Assembly (NCBI GenBank): GCA_021234155.1
Contig: JAJEKV010000051.1
Span: forward strand, 8,764,105-8,828,104
Source of the DNA: Isoetes taiwanensis
Lineage: Eukaryota; Streptophyta; Lycopodiopsida; Isoetales; Isoetaceae
Direction of reading: 5' to 3'
Length of the DNA stretch: 64,000 nt
Below, piece after piece: positions 32,775 through 45,068 of this stretch. Under the pieces are notes generated by a model. It was not told the origin of the DNA. It searched no databases and saw only the letters and a program-made list of their open reading frames with translations. Numbering within the stretch: the stretch's first letter is position 1; every line of letters begins with the position of its first letter. A program made the translations under genes and the position numbers.

Positions 32775-33779
32775 ACAGTTTAGTGGGTTGTGTGTTTGGT
32801 AGATCTACAGTGTTTGGCGAGTCCGGTCACACCAAAATGTAATTTTTTTCTCTGCCTTGACAGAAAAATTTACGTACCTCCTGAAACTCTCTGCTTAAAC
32901 CTGAGAAAGCACATTATATAACCCCCTGTTCTTGATTTTGATGCTTGTAAGGGATTGTTTATTTGCCTGCATTACTCTGTAATGTTCCAATTTACAGTAC
33001 CTTTAGTCTCTGTTTTTAGCGAGTATTCCAGAGGTTAGCTTTGCTGGCTATGGCGGAAGCAGGAATCAGGCTCAGACCCAAGAAGGCGATGCTAGTTTGA
33101 GACAGATTGAAAGCATCATAACATTTTTTTTTATGCCGAAAGACCTGTGTTATTTTGTCGCAGGTGGTTATGGGTACGTCTGATACCAATCTGGATTAGC
33201 AGCCTTTTTTCTGTGTTCCTTACGCCTCAAGATTTGTGTGTTTTGCGCCCTACTTGGCTGCCCCGTTGCGTGGGTTTTTTTCCATGCAATACAAAGGGGT
33301 GAATGAGAAGCCCCTGTCGGATTCGAGCTTGGATTTTGCATGGATGATCTAGTTTCGCGGATTCTGCACAAGGATAAACTCGATTTGGATTGGCAATGCA
33401 GGTAATAGTTTTAACATAACCTGTAAAATCCGACCCACATTTTCATTTTTTTTGTGCAGCTTGCGATGAATGGAATGATTCTGTGAGGTGGTGTATATGA
33501 TTAATCATGCTCTGTTACATATCTGCATTTCTATTGTGCGATGAATTATGATTCCGTACAAATAATGCTCTGTAGTGTAGATCTGCTCCTTCACGATTGA
33601 TATGATATTTTTCTGTACAACATTGTAACGGGAACAGAATGAGCAAAACCCAACCCATTCTGTTCTTTCTTTGGTTGTGCCCGTTTTATATGAAGAATCA
33701 GCCTAACCCATTAGCGATTATTTCTTATTTGCAGATAGAAGCAGATATGGGTTTGGATCAGATCAATTGGGTTTAGCAA
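32775..33779. other. 5' region of the receptor-like kinase
   Basis: Non-coding sequence upstream of the kinase start, AT-rich with pyrimidine runs. A TTTGCAG acceptor-like site at about 33728-33734 could end a 5' UTR intron. No promoter element can be assigned with confidence. Confidence 0.3.
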
Positions 33780-35985
33780 ATGAGCATCACCCAATGTGAA
33801 AAATCGAAGAACAAAGCCACAAAGATGGATAGAAACGCCATTTCTTACGAAAAAATGCTCTGTCTGACTCTGATTTTTCTTGGATTGGTCCAATCTGCCC
33901 ATTCTTCAAGGATTATACCCAAAACCCATCGACAAATTCTTCAAACAGACGACATAATACCATTTCCACCAAGCCAAGCACCGTTTCCAGGCGATTCAAC
34001 AAATCCAACGACAGACCCAAGTATAAATTCATCCCCGGCAGCAAGCCCACAAACTTCAGTAGCATATTCACCACCATTTCAAGCAGATCCAGCATCGCCA
34101 CCACAACCATTTGAAGCAGCGAGTCCAGAAACAGGATTAAACAGCCCACAAGCGTCTGCACAAAATCCAGGCCTAAATCTGCCTGCGGGAGCGCCACCAG
34201 TTTCATATTCTGAATCACCAGGGTCTTTTGTCTCTGGCCCAACCCCGTTTCCTCAGCCCCAGCCTGTTCTAACGCCATCTCTCACGGGAGCAAGCCCTCC
34301 TGCTTCTGATTCTACTTCTCAATGGCCGGACACACCCGATGTTTCTTCCCTTTCTCCTCCCGCCCCTCCCGCTGGAGATCCTTCGTTTATTCCTTACCAA
34401 GCTCCCCCTGCTGCTACTTCTTCTTACCAAAAGCCTCAGGCTGTTTCTGTTCAATCCCCTCCTTCTAGCTCTTCTTCTCCAGTGCTTGGCACTTCCTTTC
34501 CCAACATTGTCCCTGCAGGTATGTTAGATCTTACTTTGTTTTTGCTTCATGCTTATATGTCTATATTTACTGACCAAAAGTGACAAATGTTTGTTTCAAC
34601 TTGCCTTTGTTTTTGCAGCTTCGTCTGCAGGTATGGCTTCAGCCAAGAGTGACCAGAAAAACGAGAGAAAAGTGGGATCAGCAAAGGAGTTCTTCTCACA
34701 ATCCTTCTTGTTCCCACTCTTCTTGGAGGATCGATCTTGCTTTCCATGTATGTGGCATGCATGTGTAATCGCTCTGAATATTTTGAGGCACTTAACCAGG
34801 ATAATACCCAAGGTTCAGGAAGTTTGACTAGTTCAAGTAAGTAAAAGTGCCCTTATTAAAAGTTATTTTAATATGATATTGTTGATTCCTTCCTTTTTAA
34901 CATTGCTTGACTCATTAAGTTGTGAAAATCTCTTCTCAGCAATGTACTATACGCTTGATTACACTGAATTGAACATTTCAATTTTCCAGTCTTACATGAA
35001 ACACACTTTCTGTAATTCCAGGTAGGAGGCCACCTTTTTGCGCCTTGGTTGTGGGGTTTAGGGACTGGCAATACTCAAAAGAAAGAATTAGCCCGTGCAT
35101 ATGAGTATTCTTTTCTTCAGGAAGGAACCAACAACTTTAGCAGCGCCAACTTGTTGGGTGAGGGTAATTCAGGAAGAGTGTATAAGGCAAGACTTGATGA
35201 CGACTATTTTGCTGCTGTTAAGAAATTGGACATCCGAAGCAAGCAAGCTGAGCAAGGATTCCAGGTATATGTCAGGCTTCAGTCTTTGAATTCCCTCAAA
35301 ATTCATCCTTACCTGATTCTCTAGTCCGTACATGCAGGCAGAAGTTGAACTGTTAAGCAACATACGACACTGCAATCTTGTCTCATTGTTGGGGTTCTGT
35401 GTTTTTGGTGATCAGCGACTATTAGTATATGAGTACATGCAAAATGGTTCTCTGCAAGATCAACTTCACGGTATTGTTTCTGTCTTCTTGGAAAGATTAT
35501 GGTGGAGGTAGAGAAAGCTTAATGTTTTATTGATGAAAGTCTTACTGTATAGGACCTTCACATGGATCTGCATTGAGTTGGTATTTGCGCATGAAGATTG
35601 CACTGGATGCAGCAAGGTTCACTTTAAATGTTTTACATGAATAGCTACCTTACTTTGTGTCATGGAGGAATTCTAATGCAGGCTCATATGGGGTTCTAAT
35701 GTTTCTGCAGCTCCTAATATTTTCTTACATTGATCGGTCGTGCAGAGGCCTGGAGCATCTTCACGAACACTGCAGCCCCCTCGTGATTCATAGGGACTTT
35801 AAGTCATCCAACATTCTCATTGATGCAAGCTTCAATGCTAAGGTTTGTAGCTTGTAATCTAAAATATCTTATTAAGGAATTAGCTGAAATGTTTCCTCAA
35901 GGTCTGGAACTAGATAACTATGTGAGGCTGAAAATAAAATCTTCTCTGTATCTCAGGTTTCAGACTTTGGACTTGCATTAGTTAC
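33780..35985 (+). CDS. Receptor-like kinase with proline-rich ectodomain, 5' exons only
   Basis: Seven exons with GT-AG borders: 33780-34518, 34619-34836, 35022-35264, 35338-35470, 35553-35616, 35746-35842, 35957-35985. Exon 1 has a signal peptide ([21 protein letters not shown] 33780 or 33825) and a Pro/Ser-rich ectodomain of about 200 residues. Exon 2 holds a membrane segment ([20 protein letters not shown]). Exons 3-7 give a kinase N-lobe: [12 protein letters not shown] (glycine loop), AAVKKLD (catalytic Lys), [58 protein letters not shown] (catalytic loop) and [10 protein letters not shown] (DFG). This closely fits plant RLKs of the At1g80640/At2g25220 type. The membrane segment is in a different frame from the upstream [13 protein letters not shown], an indel. 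The C-lobe is absent up to 45 kb, so the gene is truncated or continues beyond very long introns. Confidence 0.8.
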
Positions 35986-37560
35986 GTATTGCTCTTTGTC
36001 CTTAGTAATTGCAATATGAGCAATGCTAAAAGACCTCTTGTCATTAATCAGTTTACAAATCTCATAATTTGAGTTTGGCCCCATTATCTGTGCTACTCTG
36101 TTCATCTTAGCAAATATCATAGCTTGAACTTGTACAGTTATTATTAAACATGGTTTATACTTGTTGTATTAACCCAAACTTGTTAGTCTTCTAAATGTCA
36201 ACCATTCTAGAAAGAATTTGTATGCCTTTTCAAATAACAACTCATATATGAGAATTGCAGCCGTGTAAAGACATGTGAAGTGTGCTTCTGGCAGTAAACT
36301 CGATGTAAAATCCTATTTCATTGTCTTGAAGTATTGATGCAAGCATCTACAATAACGAATCCCACAATACTAAATTCTTCCAATTTTTTGTAATTTGGCA
36401 ATACCCTGTGCATGGAATAGGCCATAGTTCAAAAGCATCTAAGATAGATCTTGGGAGATACGAAATCTAAAGCATCTGTAAGCATCTAAAAGAATCTATC
36501 GATTTTTAAGATCGTTAGATCTGACTTACTCATTTTAAATAATAAATTATTGAATCATGAGATATAGAGTTATAATAGATGTGAATTTGGAATCAAAAAT
36601 GTCTTGCAGCGATTATTAGCAGCAACTTTGAACTCCTTGAGAGCTCCCTTGAATCTGTTCTCTAATCTCTTTCTAAATAGCTATTCCGATAGCAAGGACG
36701 GCGAGAACAATCAAATCACGATGGCGAGGAAAAGCCAATTTGGCGGCAGCATGGGAATTGATTTGATAGTTATTGACAAAGGAAAAAGCCTATTAGGCGA
36801 GGAAAAACCTATGAGCAATTTTTTTTTTTAATTTTAACCCCAAGCATCTAACATAAGATGCGTAGGATAAATGCGATGCGATTTAGCATCCATGGAGACA
36901 GATACGGCATCATCGAACTTCTGGAGATAAACTTCGACCTACGAAACTAACATTTTTGAACATTGCTTATATTTAGTAAGCAATACATAATCAATGATAT
37001 TGGTGAAATAGCCATTGCCAATTCAAAATACTATTAAGTTATAAACTTCTTTTCTAATAAGAGCAAACAGTAGATATGCAGTGATCTGGTAAAACTTTAA
37101 GCCTTGGGCATCCTGCATACAAGCAGAAAGAATCTTGCACAACATGTAATTACTGCAAAATAGAAATTATATAAAGAGACAGGCATTCAGTGATACATCT
37201 ATGGAGATCCCATGTTTTTAATCTCTTCAACTTGGCTTCCTTAGTAGATGTTGGTGTGTGGTTGCATAGCCAGTGAACATCTAGAATCCATAATTACATT
37301 TGTCCAAGAGGTAAAATGTTGCATCAGACATGAGATCATTGGTATTCCAAGATTTATATATTCAGCAATTACCTACAAATACTGCATGAGCTACCCAAAG
37401 GTTCTATTACATAAAAGAATGATGTTTCCTTGCAGACCGTAAAAGACATGCAGGAAAGGTAAATACATAATTTCGATGAGATATAATTGATAGTAAGTAA
37501 TTGACAGCATATTTGTTCTTAGAGTTTCCACACAAAGAAAGCAAATGCAATTTACCTTGA
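35986..37560. other. Intron-like or intergenic sequence after kinase exon 7
   Basis: Opens with GTATTG, a plausible donor. No kinase C-lobe motifs (GTLGYVAPEY-like) were found. AT-rich, with repeated AAGCATCTAA words at 36.43-36.49 and 36.84 kb that may mark an old small element. Confidence 0.35.
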
Positions 37561-38260
37561 GCTTGTCTGAGAAGGCTATAGTCAACTTCTTGGCCTATGG
37601 TCAGCTGGCCCGAGGCCTGGGTCCCATTTCATGATCACACACCAGGTTGTTGCTCTTGCTCTTGAAACAGAAATTGTGACTTCTCCCGACATTTCCTCCT
37701 GTGAAACAGTAAGTACTCTTGTTAATACCATACATTAGATACAATCTACGTCAATTGCCAAACAGAAATGGTGCATACCTGCTTCCTCAAACTCCAGGCT
37801 GAGACCATAGAAGAAGCGATACCTAGAGGAGATGCAAGATCAGAGTCGTCCGCCACCAGTGATGCAACGAAAAACATCCAGGACATCCATTGCTGCTGGA
37901 GTAACCAATAAGCCAGTTATTTGCATGCAATATTCTGCAAAGAGTCTAGAATCAAAGGTCTGGCTGCCAAAAGCTTTAGAATGGAGTTCGGATTGAAACA
38001 TATGTCCGACCTCGGCATCGCTCAATGAAGCTAAGGAAGGAAAAAACAGACAGAGTCAATCTAGAGCGGTTCCGCCAATGTTTGCTCTTGCTGTTGCCGT
38101 TTACCGAAGAAGCAGAACGTTGGGGCAATAAAACGTTCAAGGGAGATGAAGTGCCCGGAAAGCCAGAGACGTCGCCCGATTGACATTGTCTGCTGCTTGA
38201 GCTCTGGCCGCCATGCTTGCATTAACCACGGGCACCGCCCGCGAAGCAAGAGAGAGAAAA
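37560..38260 (-). CDS. Possible exons of an unidentified minus-strand gene
   Basis: Read right to left, an ATG near 38220 opens AWRPELKQQTMSIGRRLWLS..FISLERFIAPTFCFF. A second open stretch (37840-38025) reads SDAEVGHMFQSELHSKAFGS..AEYCMQITGLLVTPAAMDVL. A GTATGC donor at about 37.78 kb and a TTCACAG acceptor at about 37.70 kb bracket an intron. The composition is protein-like but stops separate the parts and no family is recognised. It may be a decayed plant gene. Confidence 0.25.
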
Positions 38261-40320
38261 TTGCCCGGAAAATAAGAGAAACAACAAAATATCTTTGGAA
38301 GGAATGGTTTGATTGAGCCGTTTTTAGGTGCTTAATCTAACAATAGAAAAAGACACACAACAAAGAAAAGAAAATCAAAAACATTTTAAATGATAGATAC
38401 AATTGTTTGTTAAAATTACAACTCAGACTGGATATGATAGAATATTATCCACAAACTTCTATACAAAAGTCCACCAGTATATTTACCTGTATGGCATGAG
38501 AATATAACAAATGGTGCAAAGTCTCTTGTATTTCTTTGAAAACATTAGACAACTAATACATATAGCATCTGATAGATTTTCTTTCCCTGCCAGAATCTTT
38601 CAGAGACTTCCTTTTCTTCTTCTCCTTTGATGAGCTCATTATATGAAAACATCCTTCCTAAACAGTTTGTCTGATTATAACTCTATCATATTCTGCATCC
38701 GTTACACCAACTTCATGCTCATCATGTCCTGTAGGATTACATACTATTTTCCTGTTGCTGTGTAAAATATGCCTTCATCTTCATACGCCTTATAATTCAG
38801 CCCTGGACCTTCAGAATATGCTCAAAACAAGTTTTCAGAGATTCTCATGCTCTAGTACTTTGCTCACTCCATATTCTAGACAATCCACAGTCAACAACAC
38901 ACCATCATAAAGTGCAGACTCTGCAACTGCCTTTCCTGACATAATACATCCTGCTACCAAGTGGATCGATTTGAATGGAGATGTATATGGAACATATAGA
39001 ATAAATTTATGTATATGAAGATTGTAAAGAGATGGAGCAGAGAACAGAAAACTTAAAACCCTTTTTAAGCCAACCAGTCCACCAGTTCGCTGGCCATTTG
39101 AGTGTATTCGATTGCCAAACTTCCTTGAGAAAACGTCCCTACAATTAATTAGTAATCTTACAACTTCATTTCTCTATTGTAAATAAACCTCTCCCGCTAT
39201 TATTTAAATTTTAGAAATTTATACCTAGCTCGATCTAACTGCTAGAAACAATACCTAATCTGCAAACAAAAGTGCAAAGTTAAGTGAAGCACATTCTTGG
39301 TCTTGGAATATGGCTGCCCGAGCGGCTACAAATGATTAGATACTATTTGACACCCCAGTGTGGGCAGACGGACCAAGCTTTAAATACTATTCATCACCAC
39401 CGGCTTCTTTGATTTTCATAACCTAGCAAGATCCTAATTAGTAGCTTGCTTTCAAACTGCTCCGTTATGACAATCCCAGCTTCAAAAATGGCTTGAAGGA
39501 ATGATCAAAGGAATACTTTTGTTATCTGCAGACAAGTGACTACAAATACATTATGTATTATCGTAGCATATCCAATAAAGCTCTTAAAGCATGCTGATTG
39601 CGGTACCAATTTCCTTACAGGCTAGCTTGTAAAAGATGAATATTAGAGAATCAGCTATATCAGCATATCCAAAACATGTGTCGAGCTCTTGGAACTGTTT
39701 GCGGGAACTTGACCCCATCTCAATAAAGAGACAAGATCATGGTTATTTAATGGTCCAGAAAGCACAAAAATCTAGGAGTCCCTGCTGTGGTGGCATTACA
39801 GTAGGTAGTCTAATATCTCTTATTTTAAAAAACTTTTCAGAAATGTGTTCTTCCTGTCCCCATTTTTACCTAGAAATATTTATTCTGGATCTTGTGAACA
39901 TAATGAAAATCGTTTCTCACTATTAGTCTAACCATCTAACTGCATTTGCATTTCACCATCATGACCCAGGTTTCCTTACCTGTTCTATCTGCAGCTTGGA
40001 GCATAAAAAGTAACTTCGATTCCCAATTGTATTAGGATGCTTCCTTTTGCAGTTTTGGACAGCAATATGGGGAGTCTCCCCACCATCATAGGTGCCGGAT
40101 TATATTACTGAGAACATGCTTAAATTCCATGTAAGGATGCTTTAATGCATTGCAAGGATAATGTCACAACAATGGAGCCATGGCACTCATTGAAATAGGC
40201 CATGAGGGTTGCATTGATTACATCTGCTTTCTTCAATATTTAATGAGTTACCCGTAGCCTGCATATTCTTAATCTCTCTATTTGGCATATGTTCTCCATG
40301 TCAAAGAGCTAGCACATGTT
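38261..40320. other. Non-coding spacer
   Basis: No gene recognised. The left part of the PPR pseudogene (C-terminal side) may extend a little way into 40.0-40.3 kb but is not readable as protein. Confidence 0.3.
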
Positions 40321-40324
40321 TGAC

Positions 40325-41400
40325 ATGAGCACATATGCAGGACCAGAAAGGTTATCTGACGGACGAAAATCTCAGCAAAGCATTTTGCTCCCTAGGTGTA
40401 CGTTGCTGCATGCTAAAGCACTTAAAATTGTCCAAAGATAGGCATGGTTTATTACAAGATTTAATCCGCGTCATCTGCATCATTGAAGCATCCAGCATGT
40501 ATCCCAATAGATCCACTAATACAGTAACATGACATAAGTTCTGCTTTAATCCATGGTCTTTGATACTTCTAAGAACCATGGGCCCTCTGACCTAGAACCA
40601 ATACGACTAAATGCCATGAGGATATAAGTGAAAGTTATATCATTTGGTCTTACACCAGAATGTTGTAGGTCCATAAAACAGTTTACAATGGCGTCACATT
40701 CCTACAGCAACATCAAAGTAAAAGCCTACTCTCAATTTTTGGACATGAATACCTACCCTTTCTAATGCATTCCAGGATACTACATGCTTTTAAAGTGCCC
40801 AGAAACAACCTTGTCCACTTGGATACTTTTGAGTTGCATAACTTTATAACACCATTCTAATGCCTTGACCCTCACCAGCTGACGTATCCTGTGATAATTG
40901 AACCCCATGTCACTGAATTCCTGTTTGGTAATCTCTGAAAACATTGTGCGCTTCATTCATGCTCCTTGGCATACATATCAAGAACTCCCAATGATGACAT
41001 TAGACTGAAGAGACCAAACTCTAAAATTTGCCAGTGGATGCATCTGCATTCCTCTACCGTGCCCTGCATGGCCACATTAATTTCAAGACATAAGGTTTAA
41101 GTTTTCCTGCTGCATCTTCACAAAACTGTTGCAGGGCGCAATACCTTCATCATTCTGAACCGATGCTCAATCCGCGCTGCACCCCATGTCCACAACGTCT
41201 TGTTCTGGTAACGTGCTAAAGACTGCAAAAGAGCCTCATTCAAGCTCCACATTTAGCATACATATCCCATTTCCTTCCTGTAACTCTATCATTGAGGCCA
41301 TCCTCAACAATGTATACTGGATACCTTCACTTAATCTAGTGCACCCTAAATTACGACATGCTTTTAAAATGCTAGTAAAAGTGAGAAATTGTTTGGTTTG
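40325..41400 (-). pseudogene. PPR pseudogene
   Basis: The minus strand, read across several stops and frame changes, gives ordered PPR landmarks. TFTSILKACRNLGCTRLSEG is near 41.34-41.38 kb, DMYAKCGA/DMYAKE words at about 41.24 and 40.97 kb, and LQHSGVRPNDITFTYILMAF at 40.60-40.68 kb. HVTVLVDLLGYMLDASMM follows, then CKPCLS..ACSMQQRTPRE and, near 40.33 kb, a VLMSN ending, matching the PPR E-motif phrase YVLLSNIYA. It is a different PPR type from the intact gene at 9.77 kb (long P/L-type repeats and an E-motif). Confidence 0.7.
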
Positions 41401-43080
41401 AGGTGCCTATTTGTCAGTTACAAAGGGAAAGCAGTCTCACCTCCTTCAAAGGTTGGCATAGGAGTCAATGATTGCTTGCCGTAATGATCATCTGGCCCCA
41501 GTAATTTTGTTCAATGCTTGATTTGCTAGTAACCTTCACAAGAAGCAAACAAACAAGATAGAGATAGTTAGCAAATATACTTGTCCTAGTGCGCTGCAGG
41601 CAGAGGTGGCTGCACTCGCCTACCCTAATTCAGTTTTCTTTCTCTGGCGCTTTGTCCTTGGTGTTCTGCCCATCTCACAACTTCATCCAATGATGCTCGC
41701 ATGACATCGATCAACTCAATGTTATTGGAAACAGAGCTTCTCGACAGTAGCGTTTTCGTAAAACCTCCTCTTAAACCGAGGGCTATATTCCTGTCTCCGG
41801 AGTATTCGATTTTAACGAATGGCCCCACCCCCAACTCCAACAACAATCTTCCCAATCACTCTATTTCATGACTTCAAATCCAATGGTTTCTACGCTATGG
41901 GCTAAAAATGTCCGGTGGCGAAGGCCTTAATTGATCTTGCTTGTTCTTCACGAGAACTTCTCTGGGGTTTGGATCCTGGGGAAGGGTACCCAATCCCATA
42001 AACCGCCCATAGCTGAAAAACTTTATTCACGATGGTTTTTTTTTTTAGCAGCCAAGCCCTAACCAAAGGCGTGCAGCCCTCATACTGGTCCAGGCTATCC
42101 ACGTAGCATGTCACCTCGTAAAAGCTGATGTGGCAATAGTTTTTCTTAATTAGATTTTTCTTTGAGGATCTCACAGGCTAGAAAATTAAAAATAGGTTAA
42201 AAAAAAGCCTGAAGATGGAAAGGGCCACGAATGGCCCTTTCGTCATTTGTTGGAATTAGTAGAGGCGAATCCTCTACAAGTTCCTCTATTATCCGTGATT
42301 TCCCATCCCAAGCTCGAGGGAATGATCTTTTTGCATTCTTCTGTAGCCCATTCTTGAAGGTATCTGGCAATCAGTTAACCCAATAGTAGCGGTAAGATGC
42401 TATTGCCAAAAATGCTCTTACGTTAGTTAGTTAGGATGTACTAAGCGCCATGGATTTTCAGTTCCCGGTGTATTGTAGGAAGTTTTCATCCCACTCTTTT
42501 CATTCGACATTGCGGGTAGGAAAGGTGAAGCTTTCACGGAGAATCACGGCCTTGATGCAGCACTTTGTCGAAGGCCTCAATCCAACTTTACAAAATTTGA
42601 TCTGAGGAGTTTATTAAAGGCCTCAATGTACGTAAGTGACCCGCAGTTAATATACATGTAATGAGTAAATACGGTAGCAACATGGACATTGCTTTTAATA
42701 CTACTTTATGCGGGATTTGCATGTATTTCTTGACCCTTGTTCAAAACTCTATACTTGCACAAACTTTCAAAATATAAACCATGTTAATGGCATCTCGGTT
42801 ATCCCCTAAGTTCCATCATCCATACAGCATTTTACAATGCTTTCAACAAAGCCCACAGTGAAACGTCTTGACATTCAGTCTCATGCACTCTTGTTTTGGG
42901 CGTGAAGCATGGCAAAATGGTAAAACTCGGAGACTTACCAACTATGAGAAATACATTATATGGAGCTTTAGGCAAGTTCATATGGAAGAATTACAAATAT
43001 GAAACTCTTATGAAATTTGAGTCCTAAGCTGTCATTGAACATCAAAGATGAGTGTAGATGCTCCTCCTTATCATCAATTG
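41401..43080. other. Spacer, no gene recognised
   Basis: A minus-strand open frame at 41625-41855 (VEIEYSG-like, LDEVVRWAEHQ) has no family I can name. A small hairpin AAAGGGCCACGAATGGCCCTTT lies at about 42218. Nothing else is supported. Confidence 0.3.
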
Positions 43081-43081
43081 A

Positions 43082-43438
43082 TAGGATCTACTTCACATTA
43101 ACAAGGCGGATATGGCTTTTTAGGATATTATGTCATTGAGTAGATTTATACAACACCAAATTTGTCTCATTGGAAATGACCCGGATCTCTACTATACGAG
43201 CCCAGATAACGACACACATAAAAAGTCTCTTTATTTTCTTATAATTTGGTCTTTTAGCCCATTAATGGGATCCTACTTCACAATAACAAAGGGCCGGATG
43301 TAGCTATCTTTTGGTTATTCACGTTGAGTAGATTCTCACGGCTTTTAAATTTGTCTCATTGGAAGGCTGACCATATCTCTGCAGGCGGATATGACACATG
43401 AAGTCTCTTTATTTTCTTATAATTTGGTCTTTTAGCCC
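43082..43438 (+). repeat. Tandem duplication, two copies of about 175 bp
   Basis: Copies 43082-43260 and 43266-43438 share GGATC.TACTTCACA.TAACAA, GTTGAGTAGATT-like words, AAATTTGTCTCATTGGAA and the end TATAATTTGGTCTTTTAGCCC. Divergence is moderate, with small indels. Confidence 0.85.
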
Positions 43439-43439
43439 G

Positions 43440-45068
43440 TTGTATTTCTCCCTCAAAAAAAACTATCATTAATCAAATAAACCTTTGTCTGTGGCCAGTT
43501 CTCATCTGCCATATTTGGGACAAATAGTAAGTCGATCGTTGTTTCTTTTTCTGATTTACACGATTCCTTTTGCATAGTTAGGCTTGGTTTGAAGTCATAA
43601 AGCTGCTTGGTGAAAGCATTAGCTTCTCGATAGGTCTCTTAAAGTGTCTTTAACATCCCTGCTTCAAAGGCTGCGGAGTCATTATAGTTTACTCTTGAAC
43701 AAAGCACGGAAAACTCCCGACAAGGTAAGTGTAGACTTAAAAACTTCCAGGATTGTCTTTGGAAAGCAAAGCATGAGAGTGCATAGTGAATGAGGTGAAG
43801 TTGCTGAGTCTTTGCGGTGCTGTAATTGCTTGTTATTTTCCTTAACATCTCAGCCGATTGCCATTATAGCTTGACCATCATGTCAAGTAATTCATGGATC
43901 GCACATATAAATATTGGTTATAACATGATTAGCATAAGTTTGGCATAAGTTTGGCATCCTTATCTTGTCTATTTGGTAACCAATTTCCTTTTTTTGCGGT
44001 AGATGGATTGCGGTATCAAAATTGCCAAATGGCGGATGCAGGCACACACCGGTCCTTTTATGACAAGTCAGATATTTTTGGTTTGTGAATAGTAAGAGAA
44101 TTACAAACTTAGGTGCATCCTGGCACATGGATTACTCTATACTGTCGCTTTTTGGCATGACAAAGTGTGACCATACCATAGATAGGTAAAAGTCGGAAGT
44201 GCTTGTTCATGTTGTTTTATTCATCTAGATTTTATGGATGCACTGTCAACGCATTGGATGCTATCAAATAACAACAGGAAATATGCAGGCATGCAAGGGA
44301 AATGACAAATGCTTGCTTGTTCATATTGTTTATTCATCTTGGATTTATGTTGCATCTATTCTTTAAGTTGGATGTCACTGTAGCCAGACTAATACTTGCG
44401 GGAGCGTGTATTGGGAGCCAGCGTCGTAAAGAATTCAGCCTGTTCCCTGGCACATGTGCAACACCATAATTAATACTTTTTTATAGCGCCAAGCTGGTGC
44501 CAATGTTACCGAGTGCCACGATAACCGATTTGATTGGTTACTGAATTATTAGTTTTATGGGTGTCCCATACTGGCCACTTTGTTTGAATCTGCTTTTCGC
44601 CAATTTTGCAATGGCTTTTGAATTTGTGATTGAAATAGAGTGCTTTTGCTTATGCCCTAACGTGCGCTCGGATGTTTATGGTATTGTGCGGTCATCCGTT
44701 GTCGGACCCAACCTACGTGGTCGGAAGGATTGGGCATTGATTTCACTCATTATATGACATGTAATGCACATCATGTCTCTTGCAAATCTAGAAGTCTTAG
44801 GAATGAGAAATCGGAGTGACTATTCCTATGGCACCATGAGTTTTATTTACATCAAATACACGTGTCAAGGCTTTCTCGCCATGCTCTCATTTCATGCATT
44901 AAATGGCATGTGCTTTCAGTCGTCCTTGCGAGGTGCAATTTTATAGTTAAGACGAATGAGTAAAGTAGCGTGCTTCAATTCTAGTTTATTGTAATTTTCT
45001 CCTCTTGGTTTGGTTATTCAGGATCATTGCAGTACACAGCATATCCCCGGGCCATCGGATACCCATTT
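43440..45068. other. Spacer before the array, no gene recognised
   Basis: AT-rich sequence with short motif-free frames. Two sets of the words CTTGTTCATGTTGTTTATTCATCT (broken in one copy) near 44.21 and 44.31 kb indicate a small duplication. Confidence 0.3.

Noticed and set aside
34553-34811. Minus-strand frames opposite the kinase membrane exon
   Set aside because: They overlap a well-supported exon and have no motif; shadows of the coding strand.
39308-39345. tRNA-like GGCTGCCCGAGCGGCTA
   Set aside because: It resembles a Leu/Ser tRNA D-arm phrase, but no acceptor stem pairing, anticodon arm or T-loop follows.
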